From NCBI GenBank assembly GCA_010672965.1, contig JAAHFN010000063.1:1-37680 (forward strand): DNA of 37,680 nucleotides. Reading direction: 5' to 3'. Positions 16,811-24,156 of this stretch are shown piece after piece. A model generated the notes under the pieces. That model did not search any database, had not been told where the DNA came from, and saw only the letters and a list, made by a program, of their open reading frames with translations. Each line of letters begins with the position of its first letter. Within the stretch, counting starts at the first letter, position 1. This DNA comes from Oscillatoria sp. SIO1A7 (GTDB taxonomy: Bacteria; Cyanobacteriota; Cyanobacteriia; Cyanobacteriales; Laspinemataceae). Both the position numbers and the translations under genes were made by a program.

Positions 16811-16906
16811 AACGCCCGATCCCCCCAACCCCCCTTTTTAAGGGGGGCAATAGTTTACCGCGTCTTAAGCCCCCCTTTTTAAGGGCGGTTGGGGGGATCG
16901 GGCGTT
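16811..16906. repeat. Large inverted repeat, AACGCCCGATCCCCCC type
   Basis: AACGCCCGATCCCCCCAAC at the left is mirrored by GTTGGGGGGATCGGGCGTT at the right. Inside, CCCCCCTTTTTAAGGGGGG and its partner CCCCCCTTTTTAAGGGCGG form secondary hairpins. This is a dispersed palindromic element typical of cyanobacterial spacers and could fold as a cruciform. Confidence 0.65.
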
Positions 16907-16983
16907 GCGTTTTGGCGAAGTTTTTATCAAAAAAAACGGGTTTCTGGCTCCGGTTCGATAGTAACCCGATTTGATATCAAACC

Positions 16984-18027
16984 TCAAACTTCAAAATTTA
17001 AAACTTTTTCCAAGGCAGCGCGAATAACTTCGGAACCGGCACCGGGCAGATGAGAGTTTTCGCTAATATGTCGTTTCCAAGCTCGGCTCCCCGGTTGACC
17101 GGCAAATAATTGCAGGATATGCCTGCTAATTTTATTGAGCTGCAGCCCCTTACTCGTCCAGTCTTCAATATAAGGAAGCATTCTAGCGACTACTTCGCGA
17201 CGGGTTGGCGGGTTGGCATCTTGGCCGTAGATTTCTCTATCGGCCATTGCGAAGAGATAGGGATTGTCATAAGCGGCTCGCCCAATCATTACTGCATCGA
17301 CTTTTGGTAACTGCTCGCTTGCTTGCTCTAGGGTGGTGAATCCGCCATTAATTTCTATAAATAGATGGGGGAATTCTTCTTTGAGACGATGAACGTCGCT
17401 ATAGCGCAGGGGAGGAATGTTGCGGTTTTCTTTGGGGCTGAGTCCTTGGAGCCAAGCTTTGCGGGCATGGACGGTAAATTCCTGGCAGCCTGCTTCGGAG
17501 ACTATGCGCACGAATTCGGTCATGTCTTCATAACGATCGCGATCGTCAATACCAATTCGATGCTTAACGGTAACGGGAATATTAACTGCATTGGCCATCG
17601 CTTCGACGCAGCGAGCGACCTGCCCCGGCCGAGCCATCAAGCAAGCGCCAAAGTTGCCATCCCGGACGCGACTGCTGGGACAGCCGACATTGAGATTAAT
17701 GCGATCGTAGCCCATATCTTCGACAATGCGAGCGCATTCGGCCAGCTCTGTTGGATTGTCGCCGCCGACCTGGAGGACAAGGGGACTTTCTTCTGGGGAA
17801 AAGCCCAATAGTTTTTGGCGATCGCCGTGCAGAATTGCCCCGGTTACAACCATCTCCGAATACAGCAGAGTTCGCCGCGTTATCTGTCGCATAAAATAGC
17901 GAAAGTGGCGATCGGTTCTATCCATCATTGGCGCGACGCTCAGAGGATAGGTTTTTGTTTTTAGTTTTGAGTTTTGATTTTTAATTTTTGAGTTTTTAGC
18001 TTGAGTTTGCTCTAGTAGTGTTTCCAT
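16984..18027 (-). CDS. dusA: tRNA-dihydrouridine synthase A
   Basis: The 347-aa flavoenzyme reduces uridines in the tRNA D-loop using NADPH. It has the TIM-barrel FMN motif SVAPMMDRTDRHFR (30-43), the catalytic Cys in NLNVGCPSS (111-119, C116), the phosphate/FMN lysine in PVTVKHRIG (151-159), and EFTVHARKAWLQGLSPKEN, which marks the DusA branch. The frame is open to 18093, but the first 22 codons overlap a MITE-like element, so I place the start at ATG 18027 (METLLEQTQ). Residues 10-26 (KNSKIKNQNSKLKTKT) are the translation of the A-rich AAAACTCAAAATT spacer repeat, so the repeat has entered the N-terminus; the barrel begins right after it. No strong ribosome binding site is visible. Confidence 0.93.
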   Translation of the reverse strand: METLLEQTQAKNSKIKNQNSKLKTKTYPLSVAPMMDRTDRHFRYFMRQITRRTLLYSEMVVTGAILHGDRQKLLGFSPEESPLVLQVGGDNPTELAECARIVEDMGYDRINLNVGCPSSRVRDGNFGACLMARPGQVARCVEAMANAVNIPVTVKHRIGIDDRDRYEDMTEFVRIVSEAGCQEFTVHARKAWLQGLSPKENRNIPPLRYSDVHRLKEEFPHLFIEINGGFTTLEQASEQLPKVDAVMIGRAAYDNPYLFAMADREIYGQDANPPTRREVVARMLPYIEDWTSKGLQLNKISRHILQLFAGQPGSRAWKRHISENSHLPGAGSEVIRAALEKVLNFEV

Positions 18028-18053
18028 TGCTTTATTTGATTTCGATAGATACA

Positions 18054-18181
18054 TAGCGGTTATCAAATAAGTGTAATGTAGGGGCGACAGCATCCCTGCA
18101 ACTATCTCCGCGCTCCGAACGGTAATTTCCTTATTGGGATGCTTCGCCCCAGAAACCTCACATTAATTTGAGAAACGCTAT
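18054..18181. repeat. MITE-like element, TAGCGNTTNTCAAAT family
   Basis: The left arm TAGCGGTTATCAAATAAGTG is matched in inverse by AATTTGAGAAACGCTA at the right. The interior has a long imperfect stem, GGGGCGACAGCATCCC against GGGATGCTTCGCCCC. It sits directly against the 5' end of dusA and overlaps the upstream in-frame extension of that gene. Confidence 0.6.
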
Positions 18182-18193
18182 AAATTAATCACA

Positions 18194-18227
18194 AGAAAAC
18201 CGGTTTTTTTGAAAAAACCGGTTTTCT
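18194..18227. repeat. AGAAAACCGG-type hairpin
   Basis: AGAAAACCGGTTTTTT and GAAAAAACCGGTTTTCT form a nearly perfect 16-bp stem. It belongs to the same family as 8322-8354 and 31552-31584, with a one-base change in the stem that is compensated on the other arm. Confidence 0.65.
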
Positions 18228-18410
18228 GACTCCGGTCGGTCGTGCATCTCTATTTTGAGTTTAGCGTACCGTTTGTTCCTAACGCCCCTACAATGTTGCT
18301 AGAAACAATCTGTACCAGCGATCGCTCGTAGGCCAAATGGTGAAATCGCCCCTACAGCAAGGAGTTGCTGTCAATTTTACCGAACCGACAAGCATACTTC
18401 GCCCTCACTT

Positions 18411-18558
18411 GATACCAAATCCGGTTAATCGCCCTAAAAAAGCCAAACCGATTGGACGGGCGTCCTGCCTGTCCATATCCGGGCTGGCGAACAGGCGGGA
18501 CGCCCGTCCAATCGGGAGATTACAAATTCTTTTTGTGGTTATTGTACCGGATTTTATC
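18411..18558. repeat. MITE-like element, GATATCAAATCCGGTTAA family, copy 1
   Basis: The ends are GATACCAAATCCGGTTAA and, in inverse, TACCGGATTTTATC. The core is an inverted repeat in which GGACGGGCGTCCTGCCTGTCC faces GGCGGGACGCCCGTCC. Relatives lie at 22946-23192 and 33569-33706. Confidence 0.6.
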
Positions 18559-18604
18559 TAACTTAAAACTCAAAAATCAAAATTCAAAACTCTTACTCAG
18601 AAAT

Positions 18605-19423
18605 CTAAGCATCTGCTCCGACGGGATGAGTTTCGGGTAGTTTCTTGCCTACTTCGGTAGCCAAGGCATCGCAACTGGGATGTCCAAAGCCGCTGGCGCT
18701 CGTATAGCCCTCGGTGGTTGCCTTGAGGTCGTAAATAATATTATCGTCTCCAGTGGGACTCACGCCTGCGGGGACGTTATCTAAATTCAGAGCGTGACGG
18801 ACTTTCCAGGCTTTGATATGGTCGGAACAAGAGGTATCGCCGCTCAGGCCGATTCCTCCTAGGAGCGTTCCTTCACTATTATATAAGGGCAAGCCTCCGC
18901 CAAATACGATAATTCCGCCTATTTTTTTTCCAGCTATCGGATCTTTGGACTGCCCAAAATCTTTGCTATCCCCCCGATAAGCCAATTTAGAAACCACCGG
19001 ATTGCTGAATTGGAGACCGAACAAGCTTTGTCCGGGCTGGACTGGAAAAAATAGATTTGCGGTGGATATGGCTAACTTGGGCAGACTAAAGGCATTGGCG
19101 GTATTTGCTTTTTGGGCAGAGATTATCCGGCTACCCGGCCATTGGTCGCCTCGGTTTTCGCCGGAGAAGGCAACCGCACAAACAACGCCATCTCGATCGA
19201 CAATAGTAGCCCACATTTCTGTTTCTAAGCCCCCATTTTCACCGCCATCTACCACAGTTTCTAGGGTAGCTTTGAGTTTAGCATGACCGGGCAAATCGCT
19301 ACAGGAAGGCAATTCATCTGCTAGAGCCAAACCGGGCATTACAGTTAGAGTAGAGAATAGAGCGATCGCCAAAAAGCTCAGAATACAAAATACAGAACAA
19401 TTGTTTGCTTGCAGTTTTTTCAT
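18605..19423 (-). CDS. Exported GlcG/HbpS-like (DUF336) heme-binding-type protein
   Basis: The 272-aa protein has a signal peptide: MKKLQANNCS, a hydrophobic stretch, and a likely cleavage after ALA at residue 35. The mature part follows the GlcG/HbpS fold: an N-terminal segment with MWATIVDRDGVVCAVAFSGE, then SRIISAQKANTANAFSLP, and the glycine-rich GGIIVFGGGLPLYNSEGTLL followed by GGIGLSGDTSCSDHIKAW. Family members bind heme or act as sensors, but some have no known ligand. Cysteines at the mature N-terminus and in the SCSDH segment suggest a periplasmic disulfide. It is the last gene of a minus-strand run after the phycobiliprotein-like gene, from which a heptamer inverted repeat separates it, so it is probably its own unit. 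Confidence 0.85.
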   Translation of the reverse strand: MKKLQANNCSVFCILSFLAIALFSTLTVMPGLALADELPSCSDLPGHAKLKATLETVVDGGENGGLETEMWATIVDRDGVVCAVAFSGENRGDQWPGSRIISAQKANTANAFSLPKLAISTANLFFPVQPGQSLFGLQFSNPVVSKLAYRGDSKDFGQSKDPIAGKKIGGIIVFGGGLPLYNSEGTLLGGIGLSGDTSCSDHIKAWKVRHALNLDNVPAGVSPTGDDNIIYDLKATTEGYTSASGFGHPSCDALATEVGKKLPETHPVGADA

Positions 19424-19452
19424 TTTGTACTAAATCCTTATAGTTAGGGAAT

Positions 19453-19601
19453 TGGGCATGGGGCATTGGGCATTGGGCATTGGGCAGAAGAGGCAGGGGG
19501 GCAAAGGGAAGGGTGCAAGGGAGACGTACTGCTCCTGCTCCAAAAGTCTCCATTTCCCCCTTGTCTGCCAATGCCCAATGCCCCATGCCCCATGCCCCAT
19601 C
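19453..19601. repeat. Inverted pair of GGGCATT/AATGCCC heptamer arrays
   Basis: GGGCATTGGGCATT units (19453-19486) face CCAATGCCCAATGCCCCATG units (19564-19601) across about 77 bp. They can form a long stem between the phycobiliprotein-like and GlcG-like genes and may end transcription of the former. The same heptamer recurs at 20201-20230, 30486-30508 and 1788-1850. Confidence 0.7.
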
Positions 19602-19603
19602 AC

Positions 19604-20179
19604 CTATACCGTAAACTGCTTGAGTCCGTCGAGCAAGCGATCGAAATAGGGAGCGATCGCCTCAATCTCAACAGGCGATCGCGCAATACTTTCGGCTTTA
19701 AGATATTCTAATCCAGTTACCATTGCTGGCAAAGGGACGCGCAACTCCCGATAGAGTAATTCCATATAATGGAGTCCTTCGGTACTGAGAAAATCAGTGC
19801 TTTTTCCAGCAATACCGTAAGTAGTGCAGCGCAGAAAATGCCAAAAGTCGCGCCAGCAAGACTCTGCCCTTAGAGCGGGATAGAGGTCGCCGCCTTCCTC
19901 TGTAATGCCCGGGTATTGATCCAAAACTTGGGCTCGCGCTGCAGCGACAATTTCTTCGGCATTATCTCGCAAAAACTTTGCTGCTTCGATGCTTGGGGAG
20001 GATTCTGCTTCTGCTGCCAATTGCGCCAAATCCGCATCGGTCAGATAGCGCCCTCGATCGTCAGCGGCTTGCAAGGCTTGGATAACTTCTGGCGAATATT
20101 TTTCTTGCCAGGTGCCAAAGCTAACAATTCTGGCTTTGGGAATTAATTCTTTTGCGCGATCGCTTATTTGTTGAACCAT
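19604..20179 (-). CDS. Divergent phycobiliprotein-like (phycobilisome globin-fold) protein
   Basis: The 191-aa protein has the phycobiliprotein fold: an N-terminal helical pair, LTDADLAQLAAEAE, LRDNAEEIVAAARAQV, then RAESCWRDFWHFLRCTTYGI (104-123). C108 followed by R110-D111 aligns with the bilin-binding Cys and the RD pair of ordinary alpha and beta subunits, so a chromophore is possible. GLHYMELLYRELRVPLPAMV (135-154) matches the family helix G region. It is about 30 residues longer than ApcA/ApcB, and it lacks the usual LDE and other core motifs, so it is not a standard subunit. The start is ATG 20179, because the open frame from 20230 is heptamer repeat. HEAT/PBS-lyase-like genes lie nearby. 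The fold is likely; its exact role is unknown. Confidence 0.82.
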   Translation of the reverse strand: MVQQISDRAKELIPKARIVSFGTWQEKYSPEVIQALQAADDRGRYLTDADLAQLAAEAESSPSIEAAKFLRDNAEEIVAAARAQVLDQYPGITEEGGDLYPALRAESCWRDFWHFLRCTTYGIAGKSTDFLSTEGLHYMELLYRELRVPLPAMVTGLEYLKAESIARSPVEIEAIAPYFDRLLDGLKQFTV

Positions 20180-20455
20180 TGTTATAGTTAATAAATGAAC
20201 ATTGGGCATTGGGCATTGGGCATTGGGCATTTGGGAAGTTTTGAGTTCTTAGCTTGAGAGTACTGAGTTTTGAGCTTATAGCTTGGAGTTCAGAACTTAG
20301 ACATTCCCCCTATATCTGGTGGCTTTTATAACTAATTAAACCACATTTAGGTTGGCATAAGACAATTTGCGTAACTATTAAATCCTTAACTTCAAACAAA
20401 ACTTAAAACTCAAAACTTAAAACTCAAAACTTAAAACTCTCCCAATACTCCTCAC
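20180..20455. other. Spacer with heptamer and A-rich repeats
   Basis: There is no gene. GGGCATT heptamers at 20201-20230 are followed by TTTTGAGTTCTTAGCTTGAG-type repeats, a stretch of ordinary AT-rich sequence, and AAAACTTAAAACTC repeats (about 20400-20438). The spacer separates the HEAT protein from the phycobiliprotein-like gene; whether it holds a promoter is unclear. Confidence 0.5.
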
Positions 20456-21367
20456 TTAGTTATTCTCAATTTGAGAAATAGCCAGCTTGGCAACTGCTCT
20501 AATTTGCTCTACTTCGTAGGCAATCTTGGCTTGCAAAGGTTCCAAAGCAACCCGATCGCCAATTTTGCCCAAAGCTAAAATAGCAGTGCGTCTGACTTCG
20601 AGATCTGGATCGTCGAGCAGGGAAATCAACTGAGTCACGGCTCCTTGATGGCGGATTTGACCCAAAGTCGCTGCGGCTTCAACCCGGACTGAGGTTATAG
20701 GATCTTCCAGAGCCTTGATTAAAATGGCGATCGCTCGGCCGGCTTCCTCTGCTTGTTCTTGTCCCTCTTGTTCTTCTCCAGCTATTTTTGCCAAAGCCCC
20801 TGCCACCGCCGTGCGAACATCTGGGTTATCCGAGCCCATCGCTTCATACAGTTGGGGAGCTATTTCTTCTGCCATAAACCCTAAAGCCCAAGCAGCGTGA
20901 CCCTTGGCGGCCTGCTCGTAGGAACCGCCCAGGATTTCCAGCAAAGCCGGAACTACTGGCGCGCCCATTTTTGCCACAGCCCCCGCTGCAGAAGATCTAG
21001 CCACCGTATCTTCGTCATGCAATAAAGCATTAATTAAAATCGGAATAGCAGCAGGATCGCTTATTTTCGCTAAAGCCTTGCCGCAAGAACGGCGTATCAC
21101 TGGATTGGGATTATTGGCTAAGCCCTCCATTAGATAGGGAGCAGCCGCCTGACCGATTTTGCCAAACGCCTCCACGAATCCCAGTCGAATCATGCCCCGA
21201 GAGTCTGCCAAAGCTGCCACCATTTGCTGGAGCCGTTCGCTGTCTTTGGGGTCAAAGGTGCCAGATGTCAAAAGCTCGTTGACCTCTGCCAGCAAGCGAT
21301 CGCTTTCTTCTGGCGGCGGGGAAGTCAAAGCTATTTGTTGCGTTCCCGATTGAATCGTCATAGGCAA
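20456..21367 (-). CDS. HEAT-repeat / PBS-lyase-like protein (303 aa)
   Basis: From about residue 45 the protein is built of tandem HEAT-like helix pairs: PYLMEGLANNPNPVIRRSCG, AIPILINALLHDEDTVARSS, DPITSVRVEAAATLGQIRHQ, and LISLLDDPDLEVRRTAILAL. This is the pattern of the CpcE/CpcF/NblB family, which attaches or removes bilins on phycobiliproteins or assists their turnover. Cytosolic, with no signal. The neighbourhood (phycobiliprotein-like gene, second HEAT gene) supports a phycobilisome connection. It is not clearly CpcE or CpcF, which usually sit in the cpc operon. An acidic insert, GEEQEGQEQAEEAGR, sits before the last repeats. The start at 21367 gives MPMTIQSGTQ; M3 is possible. Confidence 0.85.
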   Translation of the reverse strand: MPMTIQSGTQQIALTSPPPEESDRLLAEVNELLTSGTFDPKDSERLQQMVAALADSRGMIRLGFVEAFGKIGQAAAPYLMEGLANNPNPVIRRSCGKALAKISDPAAIPILINALLHDEDTVARSSAAGAVAKMGAPVVPALLEILGGSYEQAAKGHAAWALGFMAEEIAPQLYEAMGSDNPDVRTAVAGALAKIAGEEQEGQEQAEEAGRAIAILIKALEDPITSVRVEAAATLGQIRHQGAVTQLISLLDDPDLEVRRTAILALGKIGDRVALEPLQAKIAYEVEQIRAVAKLAISQIENN

Positions 21368-21540
21368 TAAGTAATAGTATTTTGGATGGTGGATTTTGAA
21401 TTTTGGCTTGGTGCAAGTCTGTTCTATATTTTCTTGATTATTGATTATTAGTCATTGGATATTGCAGTGAATTCGACCAATAACCAATAATCAATAACGG
21501 TTGTCTTTTCCTACACCGATGAGGTTTAAAAAACCAGATA

Positions 21541-21963
21541 CTACTCAGAATCCAAGCGATCGCGCAAGCTCTGAATCTTGGCAGTAATATCGGCAATCTC
21601 AGCATTGGTTGCCAGATTTTCTATAACCTTTTTTTGAGGTAATTTGAGCTTTTTGCCAGTTTCCATAACACTGCTGACAACGCGATCGCGAAGTTTCTCT
21701 AAGCCAACGATAATTTCCTGGACTTCCTCTTTATTTGCGGCCTTGTCCTTGGTTGCTGGATCTTTAGAGCTTGCCTCCCGAACTTTTTCCGCAGTTGAAC
21801 TCTGAGCGCTGGTTGCTGCATCTTTAGAACTTGCTATTGCATCCTGGACCCTTTCGACAGTTGAAGCTAGGGCGTTGGTTACTGCATCCTTAGAGCTTGC
21901 TATTGCCTCCTGGACTTTTTCGGCAGTTGAACTCTGGGCGTTGGTTGCTGGATCTTCAGACAT
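21541..21963 (-). CDS. Small Ala/Ser/Lys-rich repeat protein (140 aa)
   Basis: I do not recognise the family. The open frame begins at 22119, but ATG 21963 has AGAGG eight bases upstream and starts MSEDPATNAQ; the extension is unlikely to be coding. Residues 1-66 hold three 20-22-residue repeats of the type SSTAEKVQEAIASSKDA, coded by 60-66-nt DNA repeats that are amphipathic and helix-forming. Residues 75-140 are helical with GLEKLRDRVVSSVMETGKK and ITAKIQSLRDRLDSE. It has no cysteine, signal peptide or membrane helix. It could be a phasin-like or stress-related surface-helix protein, but that is guesswork. It is transcribed divergently from the HEAT gene at 22192, and its ribosome-binding region overlaps a HIP1 octamer. 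Confidence 0.65.
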   Translation of the reverse strand: MSEDPATNAQSSTAEKVQEAIASSKDAVTNALASTVERVQDAIASSKDAATSAQSSTAEKVREASSKDPATKDKAANKEEVQEIIVGLEKLRDRVVSSVMETGKKLKLPQKKVIENLATNAEIADITAKIQSLRDRLDSE

Positions 21964-22191
21964 GGCGATCGCCTCTTTATATATATTGCTATCGGAACCT
22001 AAACAAGCATATTCCCAAATCTGGCTGCCAAGCGCTACTTTTGTAAAGTAATGTAAATAGCACTTACCCTGCGGGCAATCTGTGTGGCAATCTGTCTGGG
22101 GTGCGCGGCCGCGTACCATAAGCTACAGATAGCATTCGATCCGACAAGCCGCGCGTAAGTCCTGGTAAATTGAAGGACTACTCAATAACAA

Positions 22192-22848
22192 ATGGATATT
22201 TCAGAAATCAAAGTTTCTCTCAACAGCAGCAATTCCCAGGATCGTCTCAAGGCGCTGACCGCTTTGAGAGAGTACGAGCCAGACGTAGTGGTGCCCCTAC
22301 TGAAAAGCAAATTGCGGGATCCGGAGTTTTTAGTGCGATCGTTTGTAGCAATGGGTCTAGGTCGCAAACAAAGAGCCGATGCCTTTGAGGCCCTCATAGA
22401 TATGGTTAAAAAAGATGGCGACTATAACGTGCGGGCGGAAGCGGCCAACTCCCTCTCTCTCTACGGGCAAGCGGCGATTCCCTACCTGGTGGAGGCATTT
22501 CGGGCTAACGACCATTGGCTAATTCGCCGCAGCATTATCGCCGCTTTAACGGAATTGTCCGACCCAGAAGCATTATTTGAAGTTACTTTGATAGCGCTCA
22601 ACGACCAAGACTTAACCGTCCAGGAAAGCGGCATTGATTGTTTGGGATTTCTGTCCAGTTCTTCTAAAAGTGCGGAAGCCTTGCAGCAACTCTTGCTACG
22701 GGTAAATGCCGATTGGTGGCGGGTTCGCTTGCGCGTTGCCAAAGCCCTAAGATCGTTTGACGCTCCCGAGGCCAAAGTTGCCCTCCAGCAGTTAAGACAA
22801 GATGAAGACCATCGGGTTGTAGGAGCTGCAATGGAAGCTTTGCTTTAA
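22192..22848 (+). CDS. HEAT-repeat / PBS-lyase-like protein (218 aa)
   Basis: The protein starts MDISEIKVSLNSSN. It has six HEAT-like repeats: SQDRLKALTALREYEPDVV, LKSKLRDPEFLVRSFVAMGL, KKDGDYNVRAEAANSLSLYG, FRANDHWLIRRSIIAALTEL, LNDQDLTVQESGIDCLGFL, and WWRVRLRVAKALRSFDAPEA. It matches the CpcE/F/NblB-like bilin lyase or phycobilisome-turnover family, length close to that of NblB/CpcF. It is the only plus-strand gene in this area and diverges from the 140-aa protein across 228 bp. Its linkage to phycobilisome function is inferred from family and neighbourhood. Confidence 0.85.
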   Translation: MDISEIKVSLNSSNSQDRLKALTALREYEPDVVVPLLKSKLRDPEFLVRSFVAMGLGRKQRADAFEALIDMVKKDGDYNVRAEAANSLSLYGQAAIPYLVEAFRANDHWLIRRSIIAALTELSDPEALFEVTLIALNDQDLTVQESGIDCLGFLSSSSKSAEALQQLLLRVNADWWRVRLRVAKALRSFDAPEAKVALQQLRQDEDHRVVGAAMEALL

Positions 22849-22945
22849 GGAGAATTGGGCAAGGGTTTAGGGGGTGGGGTGTAGGGTTTAGGGGGTGGGG
22901 TGTGGGGGGCAATTTCTGCATTTTGACGACCAATGGATATCGTTG

Positions 22946-23192
22946 TATCAAGTCCGGTTAAACACCCACAAAATAAGATGTAATCTCCCGTAGGACGGGG
23001 CCAGCGAAAAGTCCGCCTGGGCTCTTTGGGACAGGCGGGACGCCCGTCCTACGCAGAAGCTTTTTTTGAGGCATTCAAACCGACATGATATTACCGGCCA
23101 GCGAAAAGTCCGCCTGGGCTCTTTGGGACAGGCGGGACGCCCGTCCTACGCAGAAGCTTTTTTTGGGGCATTCAAACCGACATGATATTACC
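22946..23192. repeat. MITE-like element, GATATCAAATCCGGTTAA family, copy 2, with 97-bp tandem duplication
   Basis: The left end TATCAAGTCCGGTTAAACAC faces the right end, which reads in inverse AATATCATGTCGGTTTGAAT. The segment 22999-23095 is repeated at 23096-23192 with one mismatch noted (GAGG against GGGG). It contains the GGACAGGCGGGACGCC core, so the right half has been duplicated. Confidence 0.65.
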
Positions 23193-23288
23193 GATTGAAA
23201 CTCGAAACCTCCTTTCCTGTAGGACTTTCCAGCCCCCGACAGAGATCGCGAAATAATAGCATTAATTTTCCCCACACCCCACACCCTA

Positions 23289-24036
23289 GTTATAGTCGAT
23301 GGGGCGTATTACCGCCCGCACCTCTACTTCAAAACCGGACATGCGACTTTCATTGCATCCGGCTCAAGCGCAGTCTGTGGTAACATCTCTTTTGAGACCA
23401 AACCCATTGATTAGGGTCAAACTGGGTCAAAGCTTGATTGTCCTAATCTTCCACTGTCTATGTTAGGGAGTGCCTCTTGATAAGGAAGTTTACACTCTGG
23501 AGATCCAGGTGTCTCAAACGTCATCACCCAGTAACATAGCAGCTTCTCGACTGCCGGGGGCAATTTCGTTCCCCCATCCTACCCGTGAAGCAAGATTTCC
23601 GCGCTTCCCGCCTACCGACCAACGTTCCCTGCTTTGGTCAGACTTGCACTCCACGTTTTTCCTCGTTCCGAATTTCAGATTATTATGACGGTTTAGGGCT
23701 GCCCATTTCGCCTACACGGTTCCCAGGGATGCACCTCCACGGATGTGACGGTGCGGGAATTGCCCGTGTGTTGTCAAGAGATTTGGATGACTCTTGCAAG
23801 GGTGTAAGACGTTTTTTAAGGACATTCCGTAATGTACCCTAGCCGCCTCCCCATTACCCAAGCGTGTGCCTATCATCCTTGGCTCTGGTTGGGGCCTGGT
23901 GCCAGCTTCGCTCTGCTATTGGAAAGTTATAGCTCGGCGTGGCCTTCTTCGGGAGTCCGCTGTCCCTGAGCGGGTGGGACTTTCACCCACATCCATAATT
24001 CAGTTATCTAACAGGTTTGTTAGACCCTACTCATAC
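23289..24036 (-). mobile_element. ORF-less group II intron
   Basis: Domain V is visible on the minus strand at 23365-23331: GAGCCGGATGCAATGAAAGT continuing to CGCATGTCCGGTT, with the GAAA tetraloop and the catalytic AGC of the GAGCC start. It is followed by a domain VI-like hairpin (GGGCGGTAATACGCCC) and a likely 3' end ATAAC at 23289-23290. At the other end GTATGAG at 24036 resembles the 5' GUGYG consensus, followed by GTGAAAGTCCCACCCGC and a long structured domain I-III region. About 748 nt total. No reverse transcriptase/maturase ORF fits, so it is ORF-less and would need help in trans. The 5' end lies one base after a 7-bp-stem palindrome (24038-24054). Boundaries are estimates. Confidence 0.78.
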
Positions 24037-24078
24037 CCCTCTAGTTACTAGAGGCTCCTAATAGAAACGAGTCGCACC

Positions 24079-24153
24079 ACCCCACACCCCACACCCTACA
24101 CCCCACACCCCACACCCCACACCCTACACCCCACACCCCACACCCCACACCCT
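24079..24153. repeat. Heptamer tandem array (CACACCC)
   Basis: About eleven consecutive 7-nt units of ACACCCC and ACACCCT lie immediately downstream of the ABC-ATPase stop codon. The intron sits between this array and a shorter one at 23270-23286, so it probably inserted into or beside a longer array. Confidence 0.75.
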
Positions 24154-24156
24154 ACC

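Larger units (their letters stand above)
16591..16983. other. Spacer between the Uma2 and dusA genes
   Basis: There is no gene. It contains the Uma2 promoter region with a 53-bp tandem duplication (16619-16719), a GC-rich stretch, and a 96-bp inverted repeat (16811-16906). A half-copy of the CGGGTTTCT hairpin lies near 16936. Confidence 0.55.
18028..18604. other. Repeat-filled spacer upstream of dusA
   Basis: There is no gene. From left to right it contains a MITE-like element (18054-18181), an AGAAAACCGG hairpin (18194-18227), some unique sequence, a second MITE-like element with the GGACAGGCGGGACGCC core (18411-18558), and an AAAACTCAAAAAT run next to the stop of the GlcG-like gene. Confidence 0.55.
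22849..24156. other. Gene-free region with repeats and a group II intron
   Basis: No protein gene is supported over 1.3 kb. The order is a GGGTGTGGGG heptamer array, an inverted-repeat element with a 97-bp tandem duplication, the 3' end of a heptamer array (23270-23286), a group II intron (about 23289-24036), and a long heptamer array (24079-24153). Confidence 0.7.

Noticed and set aside
16811-16906. Rho-independent terminator for dusA
   Set aside because: It lies beyond the dusA 3' end, but its 96-bp size and dispersed-repeat ends fit a palindromic element better. Termination could still be a side effect.
23195-24051. Short ORFs (such as 23470-23688 and 23585-23842) inside the gene-free region
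   Set aside because: They lie within the group II intron on the opposite strand, have no recognisable family, and reflect structured RNA sequence.
24079-24153. Possible CRISPR or telomere-like array
   Set aside because: It is a 7-nt tandem repeat without spacers and belongs to the heptamer families found in several spacers here.
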